Shown here piece by piece: positions 52,481-63,674 of a stretch of 64,000 nt of DNA. The DNA comes from Erinaceus europaeus (taxonomy: Eukaryota; Chordata; Mammalia; Eulipotyphla; Erinaceidae). The notes beneath the pieces are model-generated. The model saw nothing but the letters and a program-made list of their open reading frames with translations. It did no database searches and was not told the DNA's origin. The position numbers and the translations under genes are program-made. Numbering within the stretch: position 1 is the stretch's first letter; every line of letters begins with the position of its first letter. The stretch spans positions 114,965,735-115,029,734 of the forward strand of contig NC_080172.1 in assembly GCF_950295315.1 (NCBI RefSeq). Reading direction: 5' to 3'.

Positions 52481-52660
52481 ATAGCTCACCCTGATAGTAC
52501 CCCTGCTTTTAGCATATGCACAAGTCAGGTTCAAGCTCAGCCCCCACTGAATTGGGGGAAGTTTGGTCTTCTGGTTTCTTAATCCCAGGCACCCGGTATG
52601 CCAGAGTGATGCTCTGCTTTTCTCTTTTTAATTTATCTTCTTAAATAAAAATAGATAAAT
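52481..52660 (+). mobile_element. SINE E
   Basis: AAATAGCTCACCCTGATAGT with CAGGTTCAAGCTCAGCCCCC, diverged. A B-like end follows. Confidence 0.65.
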
Positions 52661-52785
52661 CTTTTCCTTTTTAAGGAATGCTAGACTTCAATGAAAACCA
52701 TTTTCATTTAAACTAGAATTTGGGAGGTCATTCAACTTGGATAGGAAAACATCTTTTTTTAAATGATTTTTTTAAAAATCTTTTT

Positions 52786-53028
52786 TTTAAATATTTATTT
52801 TCCCCTTTGTTGCCCTTGTTTTTTATTGTTGTAGTTACTGATGTCCTCGTTAGATAGGACAGAGAGAAATGGAGAGAGGAGGAAAGACAGACACCTGCAG
52901 ACCTGCTTCACCTTCCGTGAAGTGACCCCCCTGCAGGTGGGGAGCGGGGGGGGGGGGGGGGCGGCTGCTCGAACCGGGATCCTTGCACTGGTCATTGTGC
53001 TTAGCTCGTTATGCTACCACCCGACCCC
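52786..53028 (-). mobile_element. SINE A, short
   Basis: Reverse copy with a G run at 52947-52960 and deletions in the body. Confidence 0.85.
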
Positions 53029-53385
53029 TGTACCCTGTGGTCTTAAAGCACATACACAGGCCTTTTACTCTTTTTTAGAATGATCTTCTACCTGAGTTTG
53101 TCCCCTAGTACCTCAGGCCAGCATGCATTCTTAGCAGTAATGCCCCAGAAGTGTTTAACTAACGGTGCAGGTGGTGGGGGTGGGTCTGTGTTGTTTGTCT
53201 CAGAACAGAAGGACTGTAATGTTACCTTGGACCACCTGCTTTGTGTACCGTCGCCGCCATTTCCCCCTCTGTTTGATTAGCGTTTTATGGCAAGATGCTT
53301 CAGTATTATGCGGACAGTCTCTTCCTTCATCAGACCTCCTTTATTTACTTTTGAAAATCCTTCTTTCCTTATTTTTTTCCCTTCC
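53029..53385. other. Unannotated intronic DNA
   Basis: No repeat or exon recognised. Confidence 0.45.
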
Positions 53386-53555
53386 TTTCTTTATTGGATA
53401 AAGACAGCCGAAAAGGAGAGGGGGAGAAAGAGATGCCTGCATCCGAGCTTCACTTCTCATGAAGCTTCCCTTCTGCAGTTGAGGACCAGGAATTTGAACC
53501 CAGGCCCTTAAGCATGGTAACAAGTGTCTCTACCGACTGCCACCGCCTGGACCTA
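53386..53555 (-). mobile_element. SINE C
   Basis: Reverse copy from TTTCTTTATTGGATAAAGAC to CCACCGCCTGGACC. Confidence 0.85.
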
Positions 53556-53579
53556 TACTTTCATCTCTTTTTACAAAAA

Positions 53580-53852
53580 AACTATTTATGCCCTTTTGTT
53601 GGCCTTTGTTATTTTATTGTTGTAGTTGTTGTTGCTATTGCTGTCGTCATAGTTGGATAGGACAGAGAGACCTGGAGAGAGGAGGGGAAGACAGAGAGGG
53701 GGAGAGAAAGACAGACACCTGCAGACCTGCTTCACCGCCTGGGAAGCGACTCCCCTGCAGGTGGGGAGCCGGGGGCTCGAACCTGGATCCTTACTTGGGT
53801 CCTTGCGCTTTGTGCCACATGTGCTTATTCCGCTGTGCCACCACCCGACTCC
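53580..53852 (-). mobile_element. SINE A
   Basis: Complete reverse copy. Confidence 0.9.
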
Positions 53853-53867
53853 TTTTTTCTCTTTTTT

Positions 53868-54003
53868 TTTTTAAAAGATTTATTTATTTAATGACAAGTG
53901 ATGCACAGAGGGAGAGAGAACCCGAGCATCACTGGTGCGTATGACTTGGCTGAACTGGCCCTACGCCTGGCACTTTTTACCTACTGAGCTACCTCCTGGG
54001 CTG
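53868..54003 (-). mobile_element. SINE B, diverged
   Basis: AAGATTTATTTATTTAATGA tail and CTGAGCTACCTCCTGGGCTG head. Confidence 0.75.
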
Positions 54004-54039
54004 CTACTGTTCATCGCCTGTCCTTGTCTTGTGCTCTCA

Positions 54040-54175
54040 TTTTCTCTCTCTCTCACCCCTCCCATCCTCCCTTCCTCCCATCCTCCCTTCCTTCCTCCCT
54101 CCCTTCTCTCTTTCATCCATCTGTCCCTCTCTTACTTAACCTCCCTTCCTCCCTTCCTCGGAAGAAAGGTAGAGT
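54040..54175 (+). repeat. Pyrimidine-rich (CCTT)n tract
   Basis: CT-only or nearly so, with TCCCTTCC repeats. Confidence 0.85.
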
Positions 54176-54290
54176 GGAATAGACCACAGCACCAAAGTTC
54201 CCTTCAGTGTGCTGGGGTCTGGGTCGCGCACGCTGCAAAGCAGGGCACAGTTCAGGGGAGGTGCTCCACCAGTCTGCTTCCTTCTTGCTG

Positions 54291-54425
54291 CCCCCCCCCC
54301 CCCCCCCCCGTGTACTTTTGGATCCAGTTATTTATTTATGAGAGAGAAGGAGAAAGCAAACCAGAGCGTGGCTTTGGCAGGAGTCCGTTGCTTTATCCAC
54401 TGTGCCACTTCCTGGACTTCCATTA
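54291..54425 (-). mobile_element. Poly-C run and SINE B fragment
   Basis: Nineteen C (54291-54309), then a reverse B fragment with GGAGTCCGTTGCTTTATCCA. Confidence 0.65.
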
Positions 54426-54559
54426 TTTCTATTTCTACATTCATTCTACCGTAGGTGAGAATTTTTTCACACATATACACAACTTGTGAAAATACTCATT
54501 TTATCCCCAGTGTTTTTTGTTCTTTACTAAAGCACTGCTCAGCTCTGTCTTAGGCGGAG

Positions 54560-54840
54560 CCGTAGGCATGAGGATCTCTTTGTGTACCGTTAACGGTTTA
54601 CTTTTAATTTTTATTAGTGATTTAACATTGATTTATGAATCACGGTGATCCTACCACCATTCCCTCCCCTGGGAACTGCCGTAGTTCTCCCAAGATCACA
54701 GATATGTGGGTGCCTATTACTTCTTTATCTACTATCCATCTGCTCTTGCCCACTTTTTCTATGACCCTACCTTCTCTTCCCTTCTAAATCAGACCCACAT
54801 CTATTACTACTTCTGAGAGTCTTTCCTTTTTTTTTTTTCC
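54560..54840 (-). mobile_element. LINE-like fragment, unclassified
   Basis: ATTAGTGATTTAACATTGAT through CCACTTTTTCTATGACCCTA is unlike SINE A-E and repeat U. The reverse A-rich end near 54605-54620 suggests an old LINE 3' end. Confidence 0.4.
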
Positions 54841-54892
54841 TCTTGTCTTTCAGAGTCCTGATGGAATTGGGTGGGGCTAATATTTTAAAAAA

Positions 54893-55020
54893 TATTTATT
54901 TATTTACCAGAGCACTGCTCAGCTCTATCTTGTGTGATGGGACTTGAGACTTGAATCTGGAATCTCAGAACCTCAGGCATGAAAGTTTTTTTGCATAGCT
55001 ATTACACCGTCTCCCCAGCC
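54893..55020 (-). mobile_element. SINE D
   Basis: Reverse copy, ending TTGCATAGCTATTACACCGT and CTCCCCAGCCC. Confidence 0.85.
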
Positions 55021-55044
55021 CTGTTTTTATTTTATTATTTTTTT

Positions 55045-55385
55045 TAAATATTTGTTTCATTTATACGTAAGACAGAGTTTCACATGAGACAGAGAGAGAC
55101 TCAGAGAGGAGCTAGAGTGGCACTCCAGTACATGTTGGACTGGGGACCTCAGTCATTGAAGTCCAGTGCTCTGCCAGTGGAGCTACTCCCCCAGTGGGTT
55201 TTAATCCATATGTCCATGTCCATGTATGTGTGAGATCTTTCCCACTCCAACCCCAGATTTTACATATGTTAACACAGGACGGGGGGGGGGAGAACGAGCA
55301 CACGTGGGGCATTACTGTGGTACACGGGAAGCTGAGGATTGAACTCAGCTTCGTGCTCTCAAGTCTGGCTCCCTGCTTACTGGAC
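55045..55385 (-). mobile_element. Diverged reverse SINEs
   Basis: First copy 55045-55197 (related to 27396-27545). A second, more degraded copy lies at about 55285-55385 with GGATTGAACTCAGCTTCGTG. Confidence 0.6.
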
Positions 55386-55574
55386 CCCCTTTTGGGCCCA
55401 AGGCATATCCATTTGGACATCCAGCTTGTCCTGGGTCTGTCCATTGGGAGCTCCTTCCTTCCAGTTGTCGGCTTCCATCGCCACTCTTCTGGCATGTGCA
55501 GTCCAGTGCACGTCGTCAGGACTGCAGGGTCTCTGCTGGGCCGCCGCGCCGACTGGGGCTGGCTTTTCCTGTTC

Positions 55575-55760
55575 ATTTAGTTGCTGTCGGACAGAGACAG
55601 AGACATTGAAAGGGGAGGGGGAGAAGAGAGGGGACACGCCTGACCACCTGCTTTGCCACTTGTGGAGCTTTTCCCCTGCAGGTGGGGGCCAGGGCCTTGA
55701 ACCCGGGTCCTTGCTAACCTTAATGTGAGTGCTTAACCAGGTGCACCACCTGGCCTGGGT
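55575..55760 (-). mobile_element. SINE C
   Basis: Reverse copy ending GTGCTTAACCAGGTGCACCA. Confidence 0.88.
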
Positions 55761-55772
55761 ACTGTTTTTCCT

Positions 55773-55985
55773 TCTCTTCTCTTTTTCTCCCTCCCTCCCT
55801 CCCTCCCTCCCTCCCTCCCTCCCTCCCTCCTTTCTCTCCCTCCCTCCCTCCTTTCTCTCCCTCCCTTTCTTTCTTTCTTTCTTCCTCCCTCCCTCCCTCC
55901 TTTCTCTCCCTCCCTTTCTTCCTTCCTTCCTTCCTTCCTTCCTTCCTTCCTTCCTTCCTTCCTTTCTTTCTTTCTTTCTTTCTAG
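55773..55985 (+). repeat. (CCCT)n/(CTTT)n/(CCTT)n array
   Basis: About 210 bp of pure pyrimidine tetranucleotide blocks that switch motif several times. Confidence 0.95.
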
Positions 55986-55989
55986 AATT

Positions 55990-56200
55990 GGATTTGGGAG
56001 GAGTCTGGCAAGCGGCTCTCCCAGTAGAGTTTGCTTCTGCTAGTGGGGAAGCTTCACGGGCGGCGGAGTGATTCTAAGTGTTTCCTCTTCGTTGCCTCTT
56101 GCTATCGAGGGGAAATAACGACGGAAGACAGTGGCAACTGGGACTGGTGGGGTAGTGCAGGCACCGTGCCCCGACAGTGACACCTGTGTGTGGGGAGCAT
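55990..56200 (+). mobile_element. Degraded A/M-type SINE remnant
   Basis: GGGGAAGCTTCACGGGCGGC and GGTAGTGCAGGCACCGTGCC resemble the A body and M module, with the parts between them scrambled. Confidence 0.45.
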
Positions 56201-56339
56201 GATTATTTACATATGTGTAGAAGAGAAAAAGTCACGGTAGATGTTGTGTGCAAATGGGTGCACGTTACGGTTACATGTAGGCACACAGACACACACACAG
56301 TACGTGCACTCGTGTAGCATGTTGACAAGCGTGGGTTCA

Positions 56340-56465
56340 CACATGTGCCAGTGCGCGAGTCCTTCTGGTCTCATTTCCTCGTGAGTCATTCCTCCTTCGG
56401 CGGTGAGAAACCCGGCTCTCAGTGCGCTGCCTGGCTCTTGAGTCAGCTGTGCGCTCGCTCGCTCG

Positions 56466-56505
<40 letters not shown>

Positions 56506-56700
56506 GTGGGAAGCCGCTGCCCGCTTGGCCTGTGCTTGGCCTGTGCTCCCGGCAGCGCTCCCGGCAGCCAGCGCAGGCTCCTGCTTCCTCTGCATCGCGG
56601 CTCCTCTCACCGCTCGCTCTGCTTAGGAGCCAGCATTTGGGCTCCGTGGACAGGCAAAGCAGATGAGGAAGTGCGGGACTGGGAGAGCTGTACATGCTTC
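56340..56700 (+). repeat. GC-rich segment with (GCTC)n(TGGC)n
   Basis: Tetranucleotide run GCTC x5 then TGGC x8 at about 56451-56505, within 300 bp of GC-richer DNA. The flanking CCCGGCAGCGCTCCCGGCAGC is a short local duplication. No exon signature. Confidence 0.8.
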
Positions 56701-56734
56701 TGTTCTTTTTTTTTTCTTCCTATTTTACTTTTTT

Positions 56735-56887
56735 TTTTTTTTTTTAGATTTTATTTATTTATGAGAAAGATAGGATGAGAGAGAAAGAACCAGACATCAC
56801 TCTGGTACATGTGCTGCCGGGAATTGAACTCAGGACCCCATGCTTGAGAGTCCAATGCTTTATCCACTGCGCCTCCTCTCGGACCAC
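56735..56887 (-). mobile_element. SINE B
   Basis: Near-consensus reverse copy with a 19-T run at its tail. Confidence 0.9.
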
Positions 56888-57129
56888 CCTCTTTTACTTT
56901 ATTGTTATTATTATTATTATTTTTTCTTCGTATGGCTGGATCCTCGTGCTGGTGTGATCGCACTGCTCTGGGCTACTTTCTTCATTCAGCTAGAGAAGAG
57001 AGACACCGCACATCAGAATTCCTCTAGTACCAGAGCACCTTTTATGTGGTGGCTTGAACCTGAGTCACACGCATGGCAACGCAGGCACCTAGCTCTCCTG
57101 TCCCTGCTCGCCTTCCAATTAAAAAACAA

Positions 57130-57325
57130 TTATATATATCACTTTCACTTGCTAGGACAGAGGAACTTGCGAGGGGGGAGAGAGAAGGAGAGAGACAGGC
57201 ACCGGCAGTGCTGCTTCACTCTTGAAGCATCCCTCCTGCAGGGAGGACCTGGCGCTTCAGCGGGCTCCTTTCACAGCGCAACGTGTCCACTCAACCAGGT
57301 GGGCCATTGCCCAGCTCCCTTTCTT
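57130..57325 (-). mobile_element. SINE C
   Basis: Reverse copy, ending CAACCAGGTGGGCCATTGCC. Confidence 0.8.
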
Positions 57326-57394
57326 ATTGGAGACAACTTGTGACTGAGTCATTTACCTCTGGTGCCGTTTAAAAGCAGATTTAGGGATGCCGCC

Positions 57395-57535
57395 ATTTTA
57401 AAAACACTTGTTTAGGGTAGAGGAGAGACAACCAGAACACTCCGGTCTGATACATGCAGTGCAGGGACTAAACTGGGGACCTTATTATGCTTACCAGTCC
57501 AGCGTTCCAGTCGTTGGGCCACCTCCGGGACTGCA
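57395..57535 (-). mobile_element. SINE B-related, old
   Basis: GATACATGCAGTGCAGGGAC and GTTGGGCCACCTCCGGGACT. Confidence 0.65.
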
Positions 57536-57775
57536 GGCCACTCCCATCTCCAGTTAAAGTGTTGCTTTTCTCCACCCTGACTTTGCGTATCAGCTTAAGC
57601 ATTGGACCTGTTTGAGATTTATGATAGCTGAGTCAAAAATAGGAAATAGGAGGGTGTAGTAAAAAGGGAGTTGCTAAGGCAAATTGTTAGGAGTCATTAC
57701 TCCATTTACTGGCTGAGCTACCTTCTTGACCACTGTTTGAATCGATAGATCATTTTTAACCTAAGTAAAAGTCTT
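57536..57775. other. Unannotated intronic DNA
   Basis: Nothing recognised apart from a short reverse B scrap (CTGGCTGAGCTACCTTCTTG) near 57710-57735. Confidence 0.45.
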
Positions 57776-57905
57776 AGGTGGGGGAGGTAGCATAATGGTT
57801 ATACAAAGAGACTGTGGTGCCTGAGGCTTCTAAGACACAGGGTCATCCCTCCACCTGTGAGCCAGAGCTGAGCAGTGCTCTCCTCAAACAAAACAAAACA
57901 ACTTT
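57776..57905 (+). mobile_element. SINE D
   Basis: GGTGGGGGAGGTAGCATAAT head; GAGCAGTGCTCTCCTC near the end. Confidence 0.85.
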
Positions 57906-58165
57906 ATAGTCATCTCTCCCTCCCCTTCAACTGGTTGGAAGCCAGACTGATTCCTCTGTAGAGTCTCACAGTGTGGGGGGTTGGTGATTGCATGTTTTTG
58001 TCTTGTGATATATTTGGATGCAGTGTTTTTTCCTTCTGTTTTAATTAGGTTCATAATTGAACCTGTCCTATCAAAAACAATGAATGTTTTGACCTTTATA
58101 TTTTAATATAGTTGACTTTCTTTGTAATTTTGTGTGCCTTATTAATTTAATAACAATATTCTGAA
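57906..58165. other. Unannotated intronic DNA
   Basis: AT-rich; nothing recognised. Confidence 0.45.
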
Positions 58166-58169
58166 AGGA

Positions 58170-58226
58170 TTTGTAAATTTCATACTGTAATTTACAAATT
58201 TCATACTGTAATTTACAAATTTCATA
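58170..58226 (+). repeat. 21-bp tandem repeat with internal dyad
   Basis: Period of 21 bp (CATACTGTAATTTACAAATT plus T). Each unit can pair TTGTAAATT with AATTTACAA. Confidence 0.9.
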
Positions 58227-58279
58227 TGTTAAAAAATCATACTTTCAAAGTACCAGTAGTTCATGACATAAAACAATTA

Positions 58280-58620
58280 AGAAGCTGGGGGCTGGGCGGT
58301 GGCACAGCGGGTTAAGCGCACATGGCGCCAAGCGCAAGGACCGGCATAAGGATCCTGTTTGAGCCCCGGGCTCCCCACCTGCAGGGGGGGTCGCTTCACA
58401 AGCAGTGAAGCAGGTCTGCAGGTGTCTTTCTCTTTGCCTGTCTTTCCCTCTCTTGATTTCTGTCTATCCTGTCCAACAATGCCTACAGCAATGGCAACAA
58501 TAATAAATAACAACAGTGAGAAACAAGGGCGACGAAAGGGGAAAGATAGCCTCCAGGAGCAGTGGATTTGTAGTGCAGGCTCCGAGTCCCAGCAATGACC
58601 CTGGAGTCAAAAAACAAAGT
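58280..58620 (+). mobile_element. SINE A with M module
   Basis: Head GGGGGCTGGGCGGTGGCACA; M module at 58548-58612. Confidence 0.9.
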
Positions 58621-58634
58621 AAGTTAATCATTGG

Positions 58635-58915
58635 TCTTGGGTGGGCAGATAGCATAATGGTTCCTTTAGATTTTCATGCTTGAGATTCTTAAATCCCAGG
58701 CTCAGTCCCCTATCGCTACAGTTAAGTCAGAGCTGAGCCATTAGTACTTCAGGGCTTAAACAAACATTTGTTTATTTATTTATTCATTTATTTATTTATA
58801 ATCAGAGCACAGCTCAGCTCTGGTGTATGGTGGGAGGGGGTTGAATTTGGGACTTTGGAGCCTTTGGCATGAGAACCTCTTTGCATAACCATTATGCCAT
58901 CTCCCCAGCCCGAAA
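58635..58915. mobile_element. SINE D pair in opposite orientation
   Basis: Plus copy at 58635-58760 and reverse copy at 58775-58915, joined through AAAT-rich tails. The two could pair in RNA. Confidence 0.85.
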
Positions 58916-59059
58916 CCATTGGTTTAGATAAGCCGTCAGGTTAAGGAATAGTGACAACACGCTTACGTGATGATTTTAGCTTTAACATAAAATTGAGTTA
59001 GAAAAGATAAAGTAACTAAAGAAATTTAGGACTAGGAAAAAAGAAAAGAAACTGTTTTT

Positions 59060-59195
59060 TGGGCAGGGCAGACAGCATCAGGGTTCTGCAAAGAGACTCT
59101 CCTGACTGAGGCTCCGAAGTCCCAGGTTCAATCCCCTGCACCACCATAAGCCAGAGCTGAGCAGTGCTCTGGTGAAAAAAAAAAAAAAAAAAAAA
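59060..59195 (+). mobile_element. SINE D
   Basis: GGGCAGGGCAGACAGCATCA head and a 20-A run at the end. Confidence 0.88.
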
Positions 59196-59234
59196 GAAAA
59201 TGTTCTTTTTTTTTTTAATATTTAAAAAAGATTT

Positions 59235-59590
59235 ATTTGGGGGTCGGGTGGTGGCGCAGTGGGTTAAGCGCACGTGGCGCAAAGCGCAGGGACCGGCGTA
59301 AGGATCCCGGTTCGAGCCCCCGGCTCCCCACCTGCAGGGGAGTCGCTTCACAGGCGGTGAAGAAGGTCTGCAGGTGTCTATCTTTCTCTCCTCCTCTCTG
59401 TATTCCCCTCCTCTCTCCATTTCTCTCTGTCCTATCCAACAACGAATTGCGTCAACAAGGGCAATAATAATAACCAAAAACGAAGCTACAACAAGGGCAA
59501 CAAAAGGGGGAAAAATGGCCTCCAGGAGCAGTGGATTCATGGTGCAGGCACCAAGCCCAGCAATAATCCTGGAGGAGGAAAAAAAAAATT
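59235..59590 (+). mobile_element. SINE A with M module
   Basis: Among the best-preserved A+M copies (head GGGGTCGGGTGGTGGCGCAG, M at 59515-59580). Confidence 0.92.
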
Positions 59591-60090
59591 ATTTATTGGG
59601 AGAGAGAACAAGAGAGGAGAAGGGGGGAGAGGATCAGAACACTATTCAACTTTGGTATAAGTTGTTGCTGGGGGAACAACTTTTTCCTTCATTGTAAACT
59701 TAGAACTGCTATTTTTGTCATGGAGATTTTTAATTTTGTTTGTACATTGCTCCCCTCTTTTATTCTAGAAATCAAAGGGTCTTAGTAGATTTTAAGATTG
59801 TTCTTTTCAGTCTGTTGAATTCTTTGAGATGATTTTCAAGCACATGCAGTGTTAGTTAAATGTCATAGTAGATGCTGACTTCTTTTATACAAGTGGGTTT
59901 AAGTTTAATCAAAGAAAACGTAATTTTTGAAAATCTCAAGTGTATAGAGAACTCGTAAGGTTCAGTTAGTATGTGATGCTGTGTAGAAAACAAGTCACTT
60001 GTCTCAAGTAGGCACATTTCCCCCTCAGTTGAGTCGGTTGAATTGTGAAATTTCTGATGTCCTTTCCATTTGCGAAGTCTTGTTGTGTTA
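59591..60090. other. Unannotated intronic DNA
   Basis: Nothing recognised in about 500 bp apart from a short purine-rich SINE scrap at 59595-59660. Confidence 0.45.
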
Positions 60091-60094
60091 TTTT

Positions 60095-60212
60095 GTAGGA
60101 CCAAAGTGATAGCATAGTGTTTACGCAGAACGACATGTCTGAGGCTTTCACTGAAGTCCCAGGTTCAGCCCTCCCCCCCAAGCTGGAGTTGAGCAGTGCT
60201 CTGGTTAAAATA
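60095..60212 (+). mobile_element. SINE D
   Basis: AGGACCAAAGTGATAGCATA head, GTTGAGCAGTGCTCTGGTTA end. Confidence 0.8.
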
Positions 60213-60221
60213 AATCAATGT

Positions 60222-60455
60222 CTTTTTTTTTTTTTTTTTTTTTGCTTGATAAGACAGAAAGACATTGAGAAGGGAGGGGGGAGATAGAGCAGGAGAGAGG
60301 AGAGAGACCTGCAGGACAGACACAGTGCTAGCTGACCAGGTCGGACATGCCCAGGCCCAAGTTGGAGCTGTGGCATCACTTGGGAGTGCCACACCGGCTC
60401 CAGGGGTTCGAACCTGTGGGGCTGTGGTGTGTCTCCTTCCCTCTTTCACTGTCTA
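60222..60455 (-). mobile_element. SINE C, diverged
   Basis: 19-T run, GATAAGACAGAAAGACATTG, then an unusual middle. Confidence 0.65.
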
Positions 60456-60507
60456 GAGTGAAAAGTCAAACAGAAAACAGGGAAAGAAGGAAAGAAAAAC
60501 ATTCTTC

Positions 60508-60635
60508 TGGGCTGGCAAAATAGCTCGCTTGGCTAGTGGGCTGCCATGTGCACAGCCCAGGTTTGGCCGTGGCCCCACCATGCTGAAGGAAGCTCAGTGC
60601 TGTGGTGTCTCTCTCTGTCTGTCTGAAAAAAAAGT
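60508..60635 (+). mobile_element. SINE E
   Basis: CTGGCAAAATAGCTCGCTTG to TCTGTCTGTCTGAAAAAAAA. The best-preserved E copy here. Confidence 0.8.
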
Positions 60636-60671
60636 CACCCTGTAGAGGTAAAGCCCTAGAGATGACAGAAA

Positions 60672-60808
60672 GGAAAAAAAGGGTGGAGGTAGATAGCATA
60701 ATGATTGGGCAAAGAGACTCAAATGCCTGAGGCTCCAAAGTCCCAGGTTCAATCCCCCTGAGCAACCCCCGAGCAGTGCTCTGGTTAAAAAAAAAAAAAG
60801 AATAAAGG
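60672..60808 (+). mobile_element. SINE D
   Basis: GGTGGAGGTAGATAGCATAA head; internal deletion; AGCAGTGCTCTGGTTAAAAA end. Confidence 0.88.
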
Positions 60809-61070
60809 AAAATAACCTTTTTGGGTCAGGACTTAAATCACAGTTGTAAAGTTTCAGATTATCATAAAGTTTCTCTTGCCCGCTGGGGCTTTACACCTGT
60901 GAAGTTCCACTATTCCTCAGGAACTTTATTTTCCCTTTTATTCCCCCCTCCTCCTTTTTCTCCTTTTTCTGTATTTTTCCTCCTTGTAATTTAAAGTAGA
61001 GATAGAAGGAGACAGACACCACACCACGACTGCACTGGGGGCTTGAACCTTGGGTCCCTCATAAGAACCT
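60809..61070. other. Unannotated DNA with a reverse SINE scrap
   Basis: A reverse C-type remnant lies at about 60995-61065 (ACTGGGGGCTTGAACCTTGG); the rest is unassigned. Confidence 0.5.
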
Positions 61071-61088
61071 TTTAAAAATTAGATTTCC

Positions 61089-61378
61089 GGGAGTCGGGTG
61101 GTAGCTCAGTGGGTTAAGCGCACGTGGTGCGAAGCGCAAGGACCAGTGTAAGGATCCCGGTTCGAGCCCCCGGCTCCCCACCTGCAGGGGGGTCACTTCA
61201 CAGGTGGTGCAGCAGGTCTGCAGGTGTCTGTCTTTCTCTCTCCCTCTCTGTCTTCTCCTCCTCTCTCCATTTCTCTCTGTCCTATTCAACAATGACGACA
61301 TCAATAACAACAATAATAACTACTTCAACAGTAAAAAACAAGGGCAACAAAAGGGAAAATAAATAAATGTTAAAAAAA
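61089..61378 (+). mobile_element. SINE A with long TSD
   Basis: Perfect 18-bp TSD, TTTAAAAATTAGATTTCC, at 61071-61088 and 61379-61396. Young insertion. Confidence 0.95.
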
Positions 61379-61396
61379 TTTAAAAATTAGATTTCC

Positions 61397-62470
61397 AAAA
61401 TCTTGGTGAAGTCAAGCAGCTTTTCTGAGAGTGTTTGCTTTTATGTGCTCACTCTTATTTGTTGTCTCCCCTTGTTTTTTTGCTCATGCTAAATCTTTTC
61501 TAGGCCGAAAGCAAAAAAAGAAAAACAAAAAACTTTTCTTGAGGGGGAGAGAGTAGAGAGCACAGATTGTCCTCTACAACCCGACCTTTATCACCAAGCA
61601 TTCTCTCCACTATCCCCTTTATACTTCTGCCTCCAACCTTCTGAGTAGAGAACCATCTCAAACATTTCCTAAAATGAGACTCATGCTCTGTGAGTGACTC
61701 CCTTGTGCTGATCTTAGAGATTCTGAGTATGTCTGATGCCGTATTTGTAATTATTTGTATTTATTCAGACAATACAGACACATTATTTAAAAGTAATTTA
61801 TTAATCTGTGTTATGTATAAGCCTACTTCACAGTAGATTTCTGACAGAATTCTGTCTGTATTGTCACGAAATGAAGATCATAGGTTTTATCTTCGTGGTG
61901 AGGCAGCCTTGAAAAAGAAAATGCCTCCTCGTGCCAGTTACAGGAAATGCGACATACAGCTGATTTATGGAGATGATGCAAATGCTTGTGACTAAAGGAG
62001 ATATAAAATCTCTGTGAAAGGAGAATATTAAGATTCTGTTTTTTCTCTGATATTCCTACGCCATAAAATTCATCCCTTTGAAGTATACAGTTTACTACAT
62101 TGAAAGAGCTGTGCAAAAAACAACCAGCACTCACCACCACTAGTTCAGAACACTGTCATCACTGCAGACACAGCGGGCCCGGTACCGGTACCAGTACCGT
62201 TACCGGCAGCAGCCACTCTGCTGTCTCCTGTCCCTCACCCTGACAACCACCAGTCTGCTGTCTGTTTCTCTGGGTTTGCCCGCTTTGAATCTCCATATAC
62301 ATATGGGATCATACAGTACACGCTTAGCTTGGAGCTTGGCGTGTTCTCCGGGTTCATGGAGTCATAGCATGTATTAGGACTTTAAACCTTCTTATTGTGA
62401 ATGATGTTTCTTTGCATTCACTTAAAATCCACGGGTTGTGGTGCTTGCATTGTTTCTGTTTTGGAGGGTT
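61397..62470. other. Repeat-poor intronic DNA, about 1.1 kb
   Basis: The longest stretch of intron 1 here without recognisable SINEs. It contains the GGTACC cluster at 62181-62206. No exon signature; the longest frame is 105 codons on the minus strand with no known match. Confidence 0.5.
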
Positions 62471-62474
62471 CTTT

Positions 62475-62590
62475 AACTGTTGCATAGAGACAGCCAGAAA
62501 GTTAGAGGGGAGAGGGAGGATTTGAACCCGGGTCCTTGTGGATTGTAGCATGTGTACTCTAGCAGATACGCCACCGCCAGCTCCTCTGTG
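62475..62590 (-). mobile_element. SINE C fragment
   Basis: AGAGACAGCCAGAAAGTTAG to AGATACGCCACCGCCAGCTC; middle deleted. Confidence 0.75.
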
Positions 62591-63055
62591 TTGTCACTAT
62601 TACTAATTTTAATGTGCATGTTTTCATCGGAAACTCCCCTGGTGCCGCTGTAGCACTGCCTGTGTGTGCTGGGTCTGCACATACGGCAAGGCCGGTGCCC
62701 CTCTCTGCTGAACTGTTTCTCCAGTCCTTCCCCAGGTGCACTGGTAGCTTTCTTCTTAATGTTTGTATGGAAAGAACTTACTATTAGGGCTGTTTACCTG
62801 GTAGGATAATAATAGGTCAAATCGTACTGGAAGGCTTAGAAAGAAACTCTCTGCTTTTAATTGTCATCAGCTTCTCCAAAGGAAGTGTAAACCAATCTTG
62901 GATTGTCAGCAAATAAGGGCTCTATATTTAAAAGTGCTGTCTGTGCCTTCCTTTCTAGCGTGATAAATAATGAGAACAGAAAATACAGTTAGTGCCCAGT
63001 GACGTTTATATAATGCTGATGATTTTTTTACTCCAAACAACTGGTTGTTTTCTTT
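62591..63055. other. Unannotated intronic DNA
   Basis: Nothing recognised apart from a SINE-like scrap (GTGTGCTGGGTCTGCACATA) near 62660-62740. Confidence 0.45.
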
Positions 63056-63059
63056 TTAA

Positions 63060-63262
63060 AAATTTTATTTACTTATTTATTATTGGATAGAGACAGAGAA
63101 ATTGAGAGGGGAGGGAGAGATGGAGACAGACAGCAGGACGCCTGCAGCCCTGCTTCACCACTCGTGAAGCTTTCCCCCTGCAGTTAAGGACCAGGGGCTT
63201 GAACTCAGGTCCTGGCACCCTGCAACATGAGCACTTAACCAGGTGTGCTACTGCCTGGCCCC
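63060..63262 (-). mobile_element. SINE C
   Basis: Complete reverse copy. Confidence 0.9.
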
Positions 63263-63421
63263 TAACAACTTTTTAAAATCACGCCTCTCAAATTGTGAAA
63301 GGAACTTTAAACTGCTTGCTTGGTAGACATAGTGAACTCTGTGTGTATTTGTGTGGTGAAGATGAGAACATACTGTCTCTTAAAATACTTTTTTAGATTT
63401 ATTTGAAAAATGATTATGCCT

Positions 63422-63650
63422 GTGGTCCGGGAGGTAGTGCAGTGGATAAAGCACTGGATTCTCAAGCATGAGGTCCCGAGTTCCATCCCCGGCAGCACGT
63501 GTGCCAGAGTGATAGCTGGTTCTTTCTCTCCTATCTTTCTCATTTATTTTTCTGTTTATTTATTTAATTTATTTATTGAACTCAGGTTCCCACACAAACT
63601 GACTCTGAACTTATACACTAGCCACCGAATCACCTTCCAGGCCATAGTAT
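63422..63650 (+). mobile_element. SINE B, then reverse SINE scrap
   Basis: Complete B (63422-63560), then a reverse fragment with TTATTGAACTCAGGTTCCCA and CACCGAATCACCTTCCAGGC. Confidence 0.8.
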
Positions 63651-63674
63651 TATTTCCACTTAAAAATTAAAATG

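Noticed and set aside
56345..56778. Trp/Leu/Ala frame through the tetranucleotide run in SPEN intron 1, as a possible exon.
   Set aside because: It depends on the TGGC repeat, lacks convincing splice sites and does not continue RRM1.
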